Shown here: positions 63,477 through 64,000 of the stretch, one piece after another
How positions within the stretch are numbered: position 1 is the stretch's first letter
Layout: the number at the start of each line of letters is the position of its first letter
DNA from: CAZUNO01 sp964621445 [NCBI: Candidatus Hadarchaeota archaeon]
GTDB lineage: Archaea; CAYQAE01; CAYVLA01
Direction of reading: 5' to 3'
Length of the DNA stretch: 64,000 nt
Assembly: GCA_964621445.1 (NCBI GenBank)
Contig: CAZUNO010000004.1
Location: forward strand, 62,001 to 126,000
The notes under the pieces: generated by a model
What the model was told of the DNA's origin: nothing
What the model saw: only the letters and a program-made list of their open reading frames with translations
Databases searched by the model: none
Position numbers and translations under genes: made by a program

Positions 63477-64000
63477 ATGAAGCGGGATCATGACCACCAA
63501 AAGGAGAAGCATCAGGATCATCACCGGATGATGAAGGACTTCAGGAGAAGATTCTGGATCTCCTTGATCCTCACGGTTCCCATACTCGCATTGTCCCCCA
63601 TGATACAATCCTTCCTGGGGATTGAAGGGGCAATCTCGTTTCCAGGGGACAGCTTTGTACTGCTGGGGCTTTCGGTGTTGGTTTTTTTCTACGGCGGATG
63701 GCCGTTTCTTTCCGGCATAGTTAGAGAACTCAGGCAGAAGCAGCCCGGAATGATGACCCTTATCGCCGTGGCAATAATTGTTGCCTTCATCTACAGCGCT
63801 GCGGTGGTTCTGGGCATTCCTGGTAGGTTCTTCTTCTGGGAGTTAGCCACTCTAATCGACGTTATGTTACTTGGGCATTGGGTGGAAATGAAATCGGTAA
63901 TGAGCGCCTCCAATGCTCTTGAGGAACTGGTCAAACTAATGCCCTCCAAGGCCCACAGGTTGAAGGAGGATGGATCCACGGAAGATGTGGATATCGAGGA
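63477..64000 (+). CDS. copB: CopB-type heavy-metal P-type ATPase, N-terminal part (cut by window edge)
   Basis: From ATG 63477, 174 codons run off the right edge. A His-rich N-terminus (MKRDHDHQKEKHQDHHRMM) precedes DFRRRFWISLILTVPILALS and FLGIEGAISFPG. Further helices (FVLLGLSVLVFFYGG, MTLIAVAIIVAFIYSAAVV, WELATLIDVMLLGHWVEM) follow, and the actuator domain begins after LMPSKAHRL. This matches the CopB branch of P1B ATPases, which export Cu+/Cu2+ or Ag+ and have a His-rich rather than CxxC N-terminus. The catalytic part lies outside the window. Confidence 0.9.
   Translation, partial: MKRDHDHQKEKHQDHHRMMKDFRRRFWISLILTVPILALSPMIQSFLGIEGAISFPGDSFVLLGLSVLVFFYGGWPFLSGIVRELRQKQPGMMTLIAVAIIVAFIYSAAVVLGIPGRFFFWELATLIDVMLLGHWVEMKSVMSASNALEELVKLMPSKAHRLKEDGSTEDVDIE

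Noticed and set aside
1-64000. CRISPR arrays, rRNA genes and insertion sequences
   Set aside because: No regularly spaced repeats, rRNA-like blocks or transposase motifs were seen on reading both strands.

Overview
The window reads as a chromosomal segment of an archaeon, probably a euryarchaeal or Thermoplasmatota-type lineage; the phylum is inferred, not proven. Evidence seen directly: a tRNA with an intron at the canonical 37/38 position, short A/T-rich TATA-like boxes a few tens of bases upstream of genes, GGTGAT/GGAGG ribosome sites, and frequent TTG and GTG starts. Several families are typical of archaea: an archaeal ThiL, ADP-forming acyl-CoA synthetase fused to GNAT, an FMN-only glutamate synthase, HAE3-type RND and CopB-type ATPases. 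Genes are packed on both strands. No rRNA, IS element or CRISPR array was seen.

Layout. 0-6 kb: start of thiL, tRNA-Thr, small membrane proteins including a tandem duplicated pair, a 500-residue membrane protein and a VapBC pair. 6-10.8 kb: an ABC-2 exporter, a GT-C glycosyltransferase and a membrane-anchored surface protein. 10.8-13.5 kb: a RyR-like small protein and DNA-repair genes (Fpg/Nei and a stand-alone LigD phosphoesterase) around a DUF72 gene. 13.5-21.5 kb: a frameshifted acyl-CoA synthetase/acetyltransferase, a stress protein, a site-2 protease, class II ribonucleotide reductase with its cobalamin adenosyltransferase, and a decayed HhH-GPD glycosylase. 21.5-37.8 kb: glycan and surface metabolism (GH116, a paralogue of the 9.5-kb surface protein, transglutaminase, DUF350, arylsulfotransferase-like, a dehydrogenase, glutamate synthase, phosphodiesterase, UroD family, a secreted barrel protein, a tandem metallo-beta-lactamase).

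37.8-52.8 kb is the most striking part: a complete contractile tail or injection machine. One minus-strand operon (52.8 to 42.3 kb) encodes sheath, tube, tail-assembly chaperone with an overlapping second frame and an A9 slippery run, tape measure, hub proteins, beta-helix spike, gp25, gpJ, gpI, fibre-like and terminator-like proteins, in essentially the order of the phage Mu tail module. A PAAR tip lies just outside on the other strand, directly behind an Ig-TM-Ig-zinc-ribbon membrane protein. No capsid, portal, terminase, integrase, lysis gene or AAA+ ATPase was seen, so the locus looks like a tailocin or injection system rather than a whole provirus.

52.9-64 kb: a beta-propeller glycosidase-like protein, an ABC-2 exporter whose permease has an in-frame TGA, a large RND protein, a GH29 fucosidase, a P2-type cation ATPase and the start of a CopB-type ATPase. 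Three genes (acyl-CoA synthetase, HhH glycosylase, ABC permease) carry single-base lesions with otherwise intact reading. They may be true decay or consensus errors, and this affects how each should be read.
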